Below are positions 29,305-39,255 of a stretch of 50,590 nt of DNA, piece by piece. Every line of letters starts with the position of its first letter. Positions within the stretch are counted from its first letter, which is position 1. Origin of the DNA: a virus; the IMG/VR virus record IMGVR_UViG_3300030098_004404, positions 1 to 50,590 of that record; one strand, written 5' to 3'. Made by a program: the position numbers and the translations under genes. Under the pieces are notes generated by a model. The model had not been told where the DNA came from. It did not search any database and saw only the letters and a program-made list of their open reading frames with translations.

Positions 29305-29367
29305 TAGGGATGGCATTGTAGGAAAAAACTAGCATTTTTCTTACGTAAAACTATTAAGAAGGCAAAA

Positions 29368-32300
29368 ATGGCAGGTTTCAACTTAACGGCACAGATTCAG
29401 TTACAGGCACCAACCAATGTTAGCCAAGTAGCAAACCAGATAAAAAGTCAGCTCGGCAACGTCACTACAACAGTAAACGTGCAGAGCAACGCTAAAAGTC
29501 TGGCTGCTATAAATGGTCAATTGCAGTCTGTGGACAAAACCGCCAAGAACTCTGCCAAGAGTATGAACCTTCTCAATAGGAATATTGCAGAGGCTGCCCG
29601 TAGGTTCAGTGTTATAACTGTTGCTACGGGTGCCTTTATAGGCATGGCCAGAGCCATCAAAAATTCTGTTGGTGCAGCAATAGAGTTTGAAAGAGAGATG
29701 GTTAAGATCTCTCAGGTTACTGGCAAATCTGTTAAAGAGCTTAAGGGCCTATCTGACGAAGTTACACGAATATCTACAACAATGGGGGTAGCCAACGCTA
29801 GTCTATTGGAAACCGCTAGAGTTTTATCTCAAGCCGGTCTAAGTGCCCTAAAAACAAAACAGGCCATGGAAGTGTTAGCTAACACTACCCTAGCTCCTAG
29901 TTTTGACAACATTATAGATACCACCGAAGGTGCTATTGCTATCCTCAATCAGTTTGGTAGAGAGGCAGCAAAGACAGGACAAGACATCAGATTTCTTGAG
30001 GCTTCTCTCGACGCCATCAATGCTGTCTCTAAGAACTTTGCTGTTGAGTCTGCGGACCTTATTGGTGCTATCAGGCGTACCGGTGGTGTGTTCCAAGCCG
30101 CCGGTGGTAATCTAAACGAGCTTATCGCATTGTTCACTTCTGTTAGACAAACTACTCGTGAGTCTGCGGAGACGATTGCAACCGGTTTTAGAACTATCTT
30201 TACTAGGTTGCAGCGTACTGAAACTATAGACGCCTTAGAACAACTGGGTATAAGCCTTTCTGATGCCGAGGGCAAGTTTGTCGGTCCATTGAAAGCTGTC
30301 GAAGCCCTAGCCGCTGGCTTGGCTGGATTAGACCCAAAAGACGTTAGATTTAATGAAATCGTCGAGCAGCTTGGTGGTTTTCGTCAGATCGGTAAAGTTA
30401 TTCCTCTTATCAAACAATATGCTGTTGCTGAACAGGCCTTGGCCGTCGCCAACAACTCTATGGGGTCAACATCTAAAGACGCACAAACCGCACAGCAGTC
30501 GCTAGCAGTTCAATTCCAGAAGGTCGCAGAATCCTTCGATGCTCTTATGCGTAAGTTTACAGGCAGCGATACATTTCAATCCATTGCTAAGACAGTATTG
30601 TCACTAGCGGATGCGTTTTTAAGTTTTGCCTCGTCTCTGGAGAACGTGTTACCTCTATTAACCTCTGTTGCGGCAATCAAGTTGGGCAAGAACTTGGCTC
30701 CCGGTTTAGTAAGTCTATTTGGTGGCGGTGGTGGTGGCGGCAGCGTTTCTAAGTTTGCCAGAGGTGGTTTTGTTCCGGGTACTGGAAACAGAGACACTGT
30801 TCCCGCAATGCTTACTCCCGGCGAATTTGTTATCAAAAAGAGTAGTGCTGCTAAGCTGGGTGCCGCTCAACTTCATGCAATGAATGAAAACAGATTTAAC
30901 GATGGAGCAGAAATCAGAGAAGAGTTATCGGCAAACAGAAGAGCGTTTAAGAACGTGAAGGGCATCAAGGGAAAGGGTTCAGAAGGTGCCTCTGTTCGTC
31001 TTGTTGAAGAACTATCGGACGATATCAAAGCCAAGCTAGAATCTGGAGAAATGAACACCTATACCGGTGCCTTCCTAAGACCTGAAGGAAGAGACAAGCA
31101 GGTCATGGGTAAATTAGGCAAGGGTGCTATAGGTGCATCAATTAACGCTAACGAGAGGATCGCCGCCCTAAAGACAGCCGCCAAGAAAAAGAATGCTAAT
31201 TCGGTCGTAAAGGAACTAAACGCTGAAGTAAAAGAAATGATCAACGCTACTCAGGGTGTTGAGAGTGGGTTTATGTTAGCGGCTGGCTCGCTAGAGCCTA
31301 CTATAGCCCTTGGTATGGAAGAGACAATTCTAGAGGGCGTTAGAGACACAGTGCAGTCCGCCACAGCACAAATTGGGGGCGAACTAGGAAGTAGGTCGAT
31401 TCCGGATCAGGCCAAAATACTTAAAACTGCAAATATAGATAATGTTGTTGGAAATCTATTTGAGGCATCGTTACTTAGCTTTGGAAGTAGCCCTCCTTAC
31501 GACAGATCTGCTAGTGAAGACTTTGACTTTCCTTCTGGACTGGGTAGCGGTCTTGCGGAACAGTTTGGATTGTCCAAATATGCCAGTAATCCCGGTGATG
31601 CAAAGTCCTCGTTTACTAATGACAATGTTGCTAGTTTCACTAAGAAGGTGGAAAACTTTGAGACAAAAGAGGCATTGAATTCAATTCAAGGAGTGATTGA
31701 TAAAAAGATAGGGCAAGCTATAGCTGCTCTTCCCGCAGACGCAAGCAATACAGAAGTTGCAAGAGAGCTAGGATTAGCGGGCAAGAATTATTCAGCCGCC
31801 GCTAGCGATCTTGGGTCACAACTGAGACCATCCAAAAAAGCCACAGGTGGAAGCGTATCGGGCAGAGACAGCGTTCCTTCACTATTGACGCCCGGTGAGT
31901 ATGTTATAAATAAGTCGGCGGCACAAAGTATTGGATACACCAACCTACATAAGATGAACAAAACTGGGGTCGCTAAATTCAATAAAGGTGGTGCGGTTGG
32001 TATTCAAAGTTTTGCAAACGGTGGCTCGGTGGAGTCGGGTGATTTTGGGCTAACGTCCATAAAAGACTTGGCACTAGTTAACGCTGCTGCAAAAAAGAAC
32101 GCCGCCGCTTTTGATGCTATCACATCAGAACTAGATCGAATGAACTTAGATCCAGAAGCTCAACGTGCAGCTTTGGTTAAGTTTGCTAGAAGTGTGGATT
32201 CTGTCGCGGATGAAGCCGAACTCTTGGATCAAGCTATGCTTGCTGCACACCGTGATATTACATCGGCTGGACCGGGAGCACAAAGAACCGGTAAGAAACC

Positions 32301-35300
32301 TTCGGGAGCCGCTGGTGCTGGAGGCATAGATGATAGCGATAAGGGTGCTCTCAGTATGTTTTCTGGCGACGAGATGGCCGAAGTATCCGCAAGAGCAGAT
32401 GCCTTGTCAGCAGAATTTGACGCACTTGGTGAAGAGACAAGAGCGGGCCAAAAGGCCGCTATGGAATACCGCATGGCATTGAATAACGGTATTGATGAAC
32501 AAATAGCCTATGCTCAGGCACTGGAGGCTGGTACAAAGTTTCAAGAAGAGATCGAGGCGGAATCGCAAAAACTTAAAGAGGCTTATGCTTCGGGTGCGAT
32601 AACAGAAAAAGAGCTTGAGAAGGCCAGTGCAGAATTAGCACAAAAAAGAAAAGCCGCACCAACTGCGTCTGGAAGAACCGGTGGTGGAGGCGGCGGTGGC
32701 GGTGGCCCAAGTCCCCAGTTGATCAAGAAGCAACAAGAAGCACAGAAAAAGCTGATTGGTCACTATAAGGCACAAGAAACAAGAATGAGAAGCTTTAGCA
32801 GCAAGTTAAACAAAGCTTCTGGTGCTCTTTCTGGTGTTAGTGGTGCTGCTGTTGGCTTGACCATGATAGCTGGTACTCTTATACAAAGTATGGGTAATCT
32901 GGATGAAGGCACAAAAAAGGTTTACCAAGCGGGTCTAAATGTTGTCACTAGTTATTTGGCTATAGGTGCTGAAATAGCCAGTTTGGGATTACAGGTTGTT
33001 GCTAGTGTAACTAGTATGCTTGCAGAAAAAGCCGCTAGAGCAGCCAATGCCGTTGCGGTAGGTGAAAACACAGTACAGGCCGCTGCCGCTGCTGGGGCAG
33101 CCGCTATATTAGGTAAAGCGGCCTTGAAAGCGGCTCATGAGCTTAACAAGATTAGCCCGGGCGAAGGTGGGAGCGATATAACTGACGACTTAGACATGGG
33201 CAAGAAGACCCCAAAAGCTCCAAAGGGCGGCAAAGGAAAAGGGGGCATAGGGAGCAAGATAAAAAGCGGAATGGGCGGTGGAGTTGGAACAGGCATATTG
33301 GCTGGCGTTACGGCTTCTCTTGCTGTTGCTGGGGTGGCTTATACGGCGATCATGGCACAAACCGCAATGGCGACCGAACGTTTCAAACAACAGCTAGAGG
33401 CGGCAAATAAAGTTGGAGACGCAGAGCTAGAAAAAATTGGAGGCCCACAGGGCGGTGCCAGCGAGGAAAAATTTGTTGCGGCCAGACAGGAGGCAGCCGG
33501 TGCCGAAATGAATATTGCCGTAAATGAAAAAGTTGGGCAATCCAACGCCAATATAGTCGCTGGATCTGCCGCTGTTGTAGGAAGTCTTGCCGCTGTTACT
33601 ACAGGTCTTTTAATAGCCGGAGGTGCATTGCAGGCAATTCCGGTGGTTGGTAACGTTGTTGGTCTTGCACTTATAGGTCTAGCCGGAGCTGCCGCCGCTG
33701 CTGGAGTAGCGTGGGCGTTTTTTACTGGCGATGCCGAGGAAGAGGCTCGAAAACTAGCAAAAGAACAAGCTCTTCTTGCAGAAGTTTCTGGTGGTTACGC
33801 TAGAAGTACTTTTAGAGCAAAGAGCGGGATAGATAAGTTTGACAAGGCTATGCAGACAGCCAAAGATAACTCTTTATCTGCTGCTGCGTCGTTATCTCTA
33901 CTAAGTAATGGAGTTCAAGCTTTAAGCTCGACTTATGATGATAATGCCGATAGAATTGAAACCTCTACTAAGAAAAGAGTCGAACTTGAGAATCTACTTA
34001 GAGAGAAGGGTTTGTTAACAGACGAGGGCAGAGTAAAAGAAGGTGGCGAACCTCTGGATGCTGACACGCAAGACCAAGTAGCCAACTTTAAAGAGCTTGC
34101 CAAGCAAGAAGAAGAGGCTAGAAAAGCTAATAATGACCTGCTTAACAAACTGTTCCAGCAGGAAAGTCAGTTGAGACAGCAAATGCTGGCAGCCGTAAAC
34201 GAAAGCATGAGCGAAATGTTTGAGGCCGATCCAGCGGCTTTAGACGGTATTAACGACGTTACCGCCTTTATGAATGATGCCGCAGTTCAGGCTTCGGGTC
34301 TTCCGAACAAGTTGGCGTTAGCCCAGAAGCAAATTGACGATATAATCAAGAAGCGTTTTGAAGGAGATATTCAAGAGGCTGATGACGCTGGTGATTTGGA
34401 TCTCAAACAGGGTCTCATAGCAAAAAGAAACGCAGAAATAGCGGTCAGCCAAGCAAAGCTAAACAAACAGATGCAGGAAAACATAACCGCCAGAAAGAGG
34501 ATGACGGCGGAAAATCTAAGGAGTATTGTTGAAGAAAGAGCCAAAAGGCGTGCGTTGCAAGATTCGCAGAGAGTCATAAGAGGCTTCAACAGCATGCTCA
34601 TGGGAGCCACCGCTACTGCCGCTAATTTCGCTCAAATAGAGAACGCTGGAGACGTTACCACAGGCGGAAAAATTAGTGTTGAAATAAACTCTGATGCTTT
34701 GAGTCAGGGTCTTCAGGGTGTTACACCAGATGTGCTAGAATCTGCGGTCCAAAAGGGAATGAATGCTATCAATTTTGGTATTGAGCAGACTTCGCCCGGT
34801 GTCGCTAAAGACCCAAATGAGCAAGCCATATTAGATCGTACCGAGAGAATAGGAGCGAGAGTCAAGGTCGCCCAAGAGCTTGTTAACAATATACCAGAGA
34901 TACTTGAGGGCTATCAGCAAGACCTCACAAAGGGTAGGGGAATTCAGGCGGAAGAGCTGTTTGATAAGATCAATGCTAGCATTGCTGGAGTAGATATCTC
35001 AAAGCTTAATCTGGGTGCAGATATACAGCGAAAAATAGATGAAATGCTGAAAGAAAGCGGGACCGACAGGCTCACGTTTGAACAGGTTGAGGAGCTTATT
35101 GGTGACATAGAGGAAGTTGCTGGTGCTGACCTAGAAGCTTTACAAAGAGCAGTAGAAGTACAAAACCAATACCTGCAAAAACTTCAGCAGATCAACAATT
35201 TAATCATTGACGCTCAGGGCAGATATGCCGATGCTGTGGCTAGACAGGCTTCCGTTGCGGCTAAGGGCCGAGAAAGAGTAGCAAAGGCAAGAGGTGGAAC

Positions 35301-38300
35301 TCCAACATTACAGAGCCTTAGTGATGATGCTGACAGAAGGGAAAGAGATAGAAATTTAGTTGGTGATGAGGCTCTGGGTAGACGTGCTAGAGACGCCGGT
35401 GCAAGAGCCGGAAACGTTGGTGCTAACCGTGATGCGTTAAAGAAACTGGACGCAGAAGCAAAGCGGGCTGAACAAAACGCAAGAGACGCTGCGGCTGCTG
35501 GAGACTCTGAAGGTGCAGCTAAGTTTACTCAACAGGCTAATGAAGCTGGTGCGGCTGCTAATAGGGTAAGAGGAGAACTTGAAAGATTGGCTGATCAAAG
35601 TGCAAAAGCCGCAGACATAGAAGCACAACTCAACCAGCTAAGAAAAGAAAGAAAGCAGATTGGAAATCAGGTTGAGAAGTTCGCCTTTGGCTCTGATCAG
35701 CAGCGGTTCGACATGGGACAATCTTATGCCACTCTAAATCAAGCCATGGCACAGGGCGGTATTCAGGGTGCAACAGAGCAACAAAGAGCACAAGTTGGAG
35801 GTCTACTAGATCAGCTTAGTGATGTTAGAATAGGCCCCGGTGGTGAAACGGGACGAGAACTCAAAGCAAAGTTTGCTGAAGACGAGGCTATACGAATGGG
35901 AATGGATCCAGCGATAGCCAAGAAGGTTGGAGAGCAGGTTGCTGCTGGGTCAGCCGAAGAGCAAATGGTTCAGAAGCTTGAAGCTCTGGCTGTACAGGAA
36001 GAGGCTGCTGCTGCGGCATTGGCGGAAGACGCTAAAAATCAGGTCAAATACTTAGAGCAAATTGCTCAGAACACCAAAGATGACATGAAGACAGATACTG
36101 CGGCTGCAATGCAAGGCACCCCAGAAGAAGCCAAGCAAGACAAAGAAAACGCCCAGAAAGACAAAGAACTTGCTCAAGCTCTTGCTCAAGCTGAAACTGA
36201 TTTAGCTGCTGCGGAGCAAGCACTGAAAACAGAAGTAGCCAATCTTGCAACAGCCACTAAGAATCTTGAAGCGGCTACGCTCAAGCTGAGTGATCTACAA
36301 GATCCAGACGCTCAGGATGCAAGGAGAACGGCAATTCAGGGCACAGCAGCCGGTGAAGCCGAAGCAATGATTAACACCTCAATAGCCAAGTTTAATCAAA
36401 ATAGGCTTTCCGAAGACGGAACCACTCAAGTACAAAGAGATCGTTTTGCAGAGGCGGCTCAGGTTGAGTCGGGTAGCTTCCAGCTTGAGAGCGGTAACAA
36501 TGATGAAATAGACGATATGAGCGACGACGAGATCGCAAAAAATGTCAATAAGGCACTCGGTGGGCTCATGGATGCGGCAATCGAAAAGGCCAAAGAGGGA
36601 GGTGCGTCCGCCGAACAAGTTGTTCGACTAGAACAAGCTAAACTAGATGCTATTGCTAAGGCGGTAGAGTCTGTCAAAAAGCAAAGAGACGAAGGCGACG
36701 AAGACACGAACTATCAGAACGAAATGTTTAGTATGGGGGACAAATTTGCTGAGGCATTAAAGACCACTATCGCACCGATTCTCAAAGAAATCAGAGACGA
36801 GGCCGGTAAAGATGCTGTTGCCGCACTGCCTCCCAACCAACGACTGGCTAGAGGCGGAATGGTTCAGTATCGCAATACCGGCGGAATAATGAACAGCATA
36901 TTCAAACCAAAGGGGACCGACACAGTTCCAGCCATGCTAACCCCCGGCGAGTTTGTAATCAGAAAGTCTGCGGTAGACAAGATCGGCGTAGGAACTTTAT
37001 CTGCTCTAAATAATGGGGATGTTTCTTCTGTTGCTAAGAGTATGGGTGGTCCTATATATCGTGCTATGGGTGGTGTTGTTAATTTGCCAGAATCAGGAGC
37101 ATTACAGCAAGCCTTTATATCACAACTGTCAGGAGGTAAGGCTGGACACATACTAGGTGCCCTGAAGGACGGCTTTGGTATGGATGACAAAGAAGCCAGA
37201 AAGGCTGCCGCATATATAAAAGATTTAGCCAAAAAGGGTGTTATAAACGCCTCCAATATGCAGGGGGGCATCCAGTTAGAGAATCTAAACAGGGCTATAC
37301 GTGACTCAAAATTTGTAAGCGGAATATTGCCAACCACATTCAGACCGGCTGATTTTAGTGCAGAAGTAGCTGCCGTCGATACAGACTGGCCACCCACAAA
37401 GGCTGAATTTGAGAGTGTCAAAAAAGGTCTAAAAATATACCAAGGAAGAAGCGATTCGCTTTTTCACGACATAGCTAACATGACAAAGGCTATTGGTGGA
37501 GTGAATGGTCCCGCCACTAAGTTTGCAGGAAGTCTGCTACAAAGAAGTGGAGCACTAAAACTTAATCCTGCGGTAGAATATAATAATATATTTAAGCAGA
37601 TTAAAGCAGAAGCAAACAGAAATAAACAGGCCTCTAGTGAAGCACAGGGTTTTTATGACAAAGTAAAAACTCTCTTTGAAGGTACTCCAGATCAAGGAGA
37701 ACAGAAAGACCCAAGAGTTCTTCCTTGGAAGGTTCTGATAGGCCGCATGAAAGGTCAGGCCGCTAAAGACCAACAGGCTGCTGCTCAAGAAGAGGCACAA
37801 GCGGAAGCAGATGCCATAAAGGACTTAGGTCTTGGAAGAGGAGACGAGAGTAAGCTTAAATACCTATTAGATAAAAATATAGTAAAGATGGCGACTGGTG
37901 GATCTGTTGCCGGTTCAGATACTGTTCCTGCCATGTTGACACCGGGCGAATTTGTCATGAGCAAGGGGTCTGTTCAACAATATGGAACTGGATTTATGTC
38001 CTCGTTAAACAGAGGTAGAGTACCCGGTTTTGCTAGGGGTGGACTAGTTGGTGGAGTTCAATATAAACAGAATGGTGGAGAAGTGAACGATGGAGCCGCC
38101 GCCATAATATTAGATCCTTCTGGCTTGCAAGAGGTTCTAAATAATTTTAATGCCACATTCCAATCGTCTATAGATTCTGTAGTCAGCCAATTCTCGGCGT
38201 TTACTGAATCTATGAATAACTTAGCAAATGCTATACAGGGCGGAATGACGCTGACTCACAACTTCTCCGGAGACATGTCTTTGGCGTTCAAGGTGGAAAA

Positions 38301-38409
38301 CGCGGACCATTTGAAGAAAGTCATAGCCGACGCTATAACGCCAAGACTTTCCGAAATAATATCGTCGGAACTAGATACAAGACTCAACAAAGATTTCAGG
38401 GCAGGATAA
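29368..38409 (+). CDS. Tail tape measure protein, 3,013 aa
   Basis: Residues about 100-380 match the TP901-type tape measure domain (EFEREMVKISQVTGKSVKEL, ATGFRTIFTRLQRTETIDAL). Hydrophobic segments occur near 1154-1175, 1190-1217, 1308-1330 and 1394-1452, as expected of a protein that may help DNA cross the membrane. Long coiled coils follow. A motif DTVPAMLTPGEFVIKKS occurs four times, at Thr483, Thr841, Thr2525 and Thr2858. With about 0.15 nm per residue the tail would be near 450 nm. Glycine-rich spacers separate the domains. AAGAAGG precedes the start; the stop overlaps the next ATG. Confidence 0.95.
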   Translation: MAGFNLTAQIQLQAPTNVSQVANQIKSQLGNVTTTVNVQSNAKSLAAINGQLQSVDKTAKNSAKSMNLLNRNIAEAARRFSVITVATGAFIGMARAIKNSVGAAIEFEREMVKISQVTGKSVKELKGLSDEVTRISTTMGVANASLLETARVLSQAGLSALKTKQAMEVLANTTLAPSFDNIIDTTEGAIAILNQFGREAAKTGQDIRFLEASLDAINAVSKNFAVESADLIGAIRRTGGVFQAAGGNLNELIALFTSVRQTTRESAETIATGFRTIFTRLQRTETIDALEQLGISLSDAEGKFVGPLKAVEALAAGLAGLDPKDVRFNEIVEQLGGFRQIGKVIPLIKQYAVAEQALAVANNSMGSTSKDAQTAQQSLAVQFQKVAESFDALMRKFTGSDTFQSIAKTVLSLADAFLSFASSLENVLPLLTSVAAIKLGKNLAPGLVSLFGGGGGGGSVSKFARGGFVPGTGNRDTVPAMLTPGEFVIKKSSAAKLGAAQLHAMNENRFNDGAEIREELSANRRAFKNVKGIKGKGSEGASVRLVEELSDDIKAKLESGEMNTYTGAFLRPEGRDKQVMGKLGKGAIGASINANERIAALKTAAKKKNANSVVKELNAEVKEMINATQGVESGFMLAAGSLEPTIALGMEETILEGVRDTVQSATAQIGGELGSRSIPDQAKILKTANIDNVVGNLFEASLLSFGSSPPYDRSASEDFDFPSGLGSGLAEQFGLSKYASNPGDAKSSFTNDNVASFTKKVENFETKEALNSIQGVIDKKIGQAIAALPADASNTEVARELGLAGKNYSAAASDLGSQLRPSKKATGGSVSGRDSVPSLLTPGEYVINKSAAQSIGYTNLHKMNKTGVAKFNKGGAVGIQSFANGGSVESGDFGLTSIKDLALVNAAAKKNAAAFDAITSELDRMNLDPEAQRAALVKFARSVDSVADEAELLDQAMLAAHRDITSAGPGAQRTGKKPSGAAGAGGIDDSDKGALSMFSGDEMAEVSARADALSAEFDALGEETRAGQKAAMEYRMALNNGIDEQIAYAQALEAGTKFQEEIEAESQKLKEAYASGAITEKELEKASAELAQKRKAAPTASGRTGGGGGGGGGPSPQLIKKQQEAQKKLIGHYKAQETRMRSFSSKLNKASGALSGVSGAAVGLTMIAGTLIQSMGNLDEGTKKVYQAGLNVVTSYLAIGAEIASLGLQVVASVTSMLAEKAARAANAVAVGENTVQAAAAAGAAAILGKAALKAAHELNKISPGEGGSDITDDLDMGKKTPKAPKGGKGKGGIGSKIKSGMGGGVGTGILAGVTASLAVAGVAYTAIMAQTAMATERFKQQLEAANKVGDAELEKIGGPQGGASEEKFVAARQEAAGAEMNIAVNEKVGQSNANIVAGSAAVVGSLAAVTTGLLIAGGALQAIPVVGNVVGLALIGLAGAAAAAGVAWAFFTGDAEEEARKLAKEQALLAEVSGGYARSTFRAKSGIDKFDKAMQTAKDNSLSAAASLSLLSNGVQALSSTYDDNADRIETSTKKRVELENLLREKGLLTDEGRVKEGGEPLDADTQDQVANFKELAKQEEEARKANNDLLNKLFQQESQLRQQMLAAVNESMSEMFEADPAALDGINDVTAFMNDAAVQASGLPNKLALAQKQIDDIIKKRFEGDIQEADDAGDLDLKQGLIAKRNAEIAVSQAKLNKQMQENITARKRMTAENLRSIVEERAKRRALQDSQRVIRGFNSMLMGATATAANFAQIENAGDVTTGGKISVEINSDALSQGLQGVTPDVLESAVQKGMNAINFGIEQTSPGVAKDPNEQAILDRTERIGARVKVAQELVNNIPEILEGYQQDLTKGRGIQAEELFDKINASIAGVDISKLNLGADIQRKIDEMLKESGTDRLTFEQVEELIGDIEEVAGADLEALQRAVEVQNQYLQKLQQINNLIIDAQGRYADAVARQASVAAKGRERVAKARGGTPTLQSLSDDADRRERDRNLVGDEALGRRARDAGARAGNVGANRDALKKLDAEAKRAEQNARDAAAAGDSEGAAKFTQQANEAGAAANRVRGELERLADQSAKAADIEAQLNQLRKERKQIGNQVEKFAFGSDQQRFDMGQSYATLNQAMAQGGIQGATEQQRAQVGGLLDQLSDVRIGPGGETGRELKAKFAEDEAIRMGMDPAIAKKVGEQVAAGSAEEQMVQKLEALAVQEEAAAAALAEDAKNQVKYLEQIAQNTKDDMKTDTAAAMQGTPEEAKQDKENAQKDKELAQALAQAETDLAAAEQALKTEVANLATATKNLEAATLKLSDLQDPDAQDARRTAIQGTAAGEAEAMINTSIAKFNQNRLSEDGTTQVQRDRFAEAAQVESGSFQLESGNNDEIDDMSDDEIAKNVNKALGGLMDAAIEKAKEGGASAEQVVRLEQAKLDAIAKAVESVKKQRDEGDEDTNYQNEMFSMGDKFAEALKTTIAPILKEIRDEAGKDAVAALPPNQRLARGGMVQYRNTGGIMNSIFKPKGTDTVPAMLTPGEFVIRKSAVDKIGVGTLSALNNGDVSSVAKSMGGPIYRAMGGVVNLPESGALQQAFISQLSGGKAGHILGALKDGFGMDDKEARKAAAYIKDLAKKGVINASNMQGGIQLENLNRAIRDSKFVSGILPTTFRPADFSAEVAAVDTDWPPTKAEFESVKKGLKIYQGRSDSLFHDIANMTKAIGGVNGPATKFAGSLLQRSGALKLNPAVEYNNIFKQIKAEANRNKQASSEAQGFYDKVKTLFEGTPDQGEQKDPRVLPWKVLIGRMKGQAAKDQQAAAQEEAQAEADAIKDLGLGRGDESKLKYLLDKNIVKMATGGSVAGSDTVPAMLTPGEFVMSKGSVQQYGTGFMSSLNRGRVPGFARGGLVGGVQYKQNGGEVNDGAAAIILDPSGLQEVLNNFNATFQSSIDSVVSQFSAFTESMNNLANAIQGGMTLTHNFSGDMSLAFKVENADHLKKVIADAITPRLSEIISSELDTRLNKDFRAG

Positions 38410-39245
38410 TGGGCGTACTTACTGGTGCTTTTAACGTAAATAATCCCACAGACGACAGTGTCGTTGGGGGCATCGCTGTACCGGGACCCGGTAACGAGGG
38501 CATAAATAGTCCTCCCGCCCTTCCTAGTAGAGGTAGCAACCTTGCGAATCCAGCCAACAATCTCTTTCCGCTCAGTATAACTGGTGGACCAGACTTTACC
38601 GGCACTATGACCCTTGTTGCAATGGCCCCCTCTGGGAGTACGCTTTTTGCACCATTGACTATACATCCTCATCCGGCGGCTGAAATACCACTTGTAATTG
38701 GTCGCACCAGAGTAGCTAGTGGAAATTTAGATTTTTACATAGACGGTGTAGCGGGTGCTGGAGGAGGAGCGGCTGATTATCAGGGTTACGCAACCTTGGC
38801 TGTTCCCTCTACTACTAACGGTACATACAAGGATCAGACATTTCCGCTAACCGTTGTTCCACACAAAATAGGTTCCGGAATATCGACTGCAAACCTTTTT
38901 GCTTCTGGGTTTGCTCCGACATTAGTCAAGGCCGCTACACTGGCCACATCTGGATCAACTGTTAGTGCTCCCGGTTTTATAAATAACAATACAGAAAAGG
39001 GCGGCAATACTGTAAACCTGCATATTTCAAGCAGAGATCTTCAAACTTCATCAATGGATCTTTATATGGACAAAGATTTTAATTGCTCAAACAACATCTC
39101 TTTATATATAAATCACAGAATGGGAAGTGGTCATCTTACCACCATGACTAGAGGTGCGGATTTAATCAATAACAATATACCGTTATCAATAAAGCCTCCT
39201 CATTCAGGAGCATTGACGCTTTATGTTAGAGGATATGACTCATAG
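38409..39245 (+). CDS. Tail-module beta-repeat protein, 278 aa
   Basis: Starts MGVLTGAFNVNNPTDDSVVG, overlapping the tape measure stop (TAATG). Recurring short units of the type PLxI...SGxxxLYVxG, such as FPLSITGGPDFTGTMTLVAM, HISSRDLQTSSMDLYM and PLSIKPPHSGALTLYVRGYD, suggest a beta-rich repeat fold. The position after the tape measure, with the tail tip genes next, suggests a tail-tip or fibre component. No family recognised. Confidence 0.65.
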   Translation: MGVLTGAFNVNNPTDDSVVGGIAVPGPGNEGINSPPALPSRGSNLANPANNLFPLSITGGPDFTGTMTLVAMAPSGSTLFAPLTIHPHPAAEIPLVIGRTRVASGNLDFYIDGVAGAGGGAADYQGYATLAVPSTTNGTYKDQTFPLTVVPHKIGSGISTANLFASGFAPTLVKAATLATSGSTVSAPGFINNNTEKGGNTVNLHISSRDLQTSSMDLYMDKDFNCSNNISLYINHRMGSGHLTTMTRGADLINNNIPLSIKPPHSGALTLYVRGYDS

Positions 39246-39255
39246 GGAATAAAAT

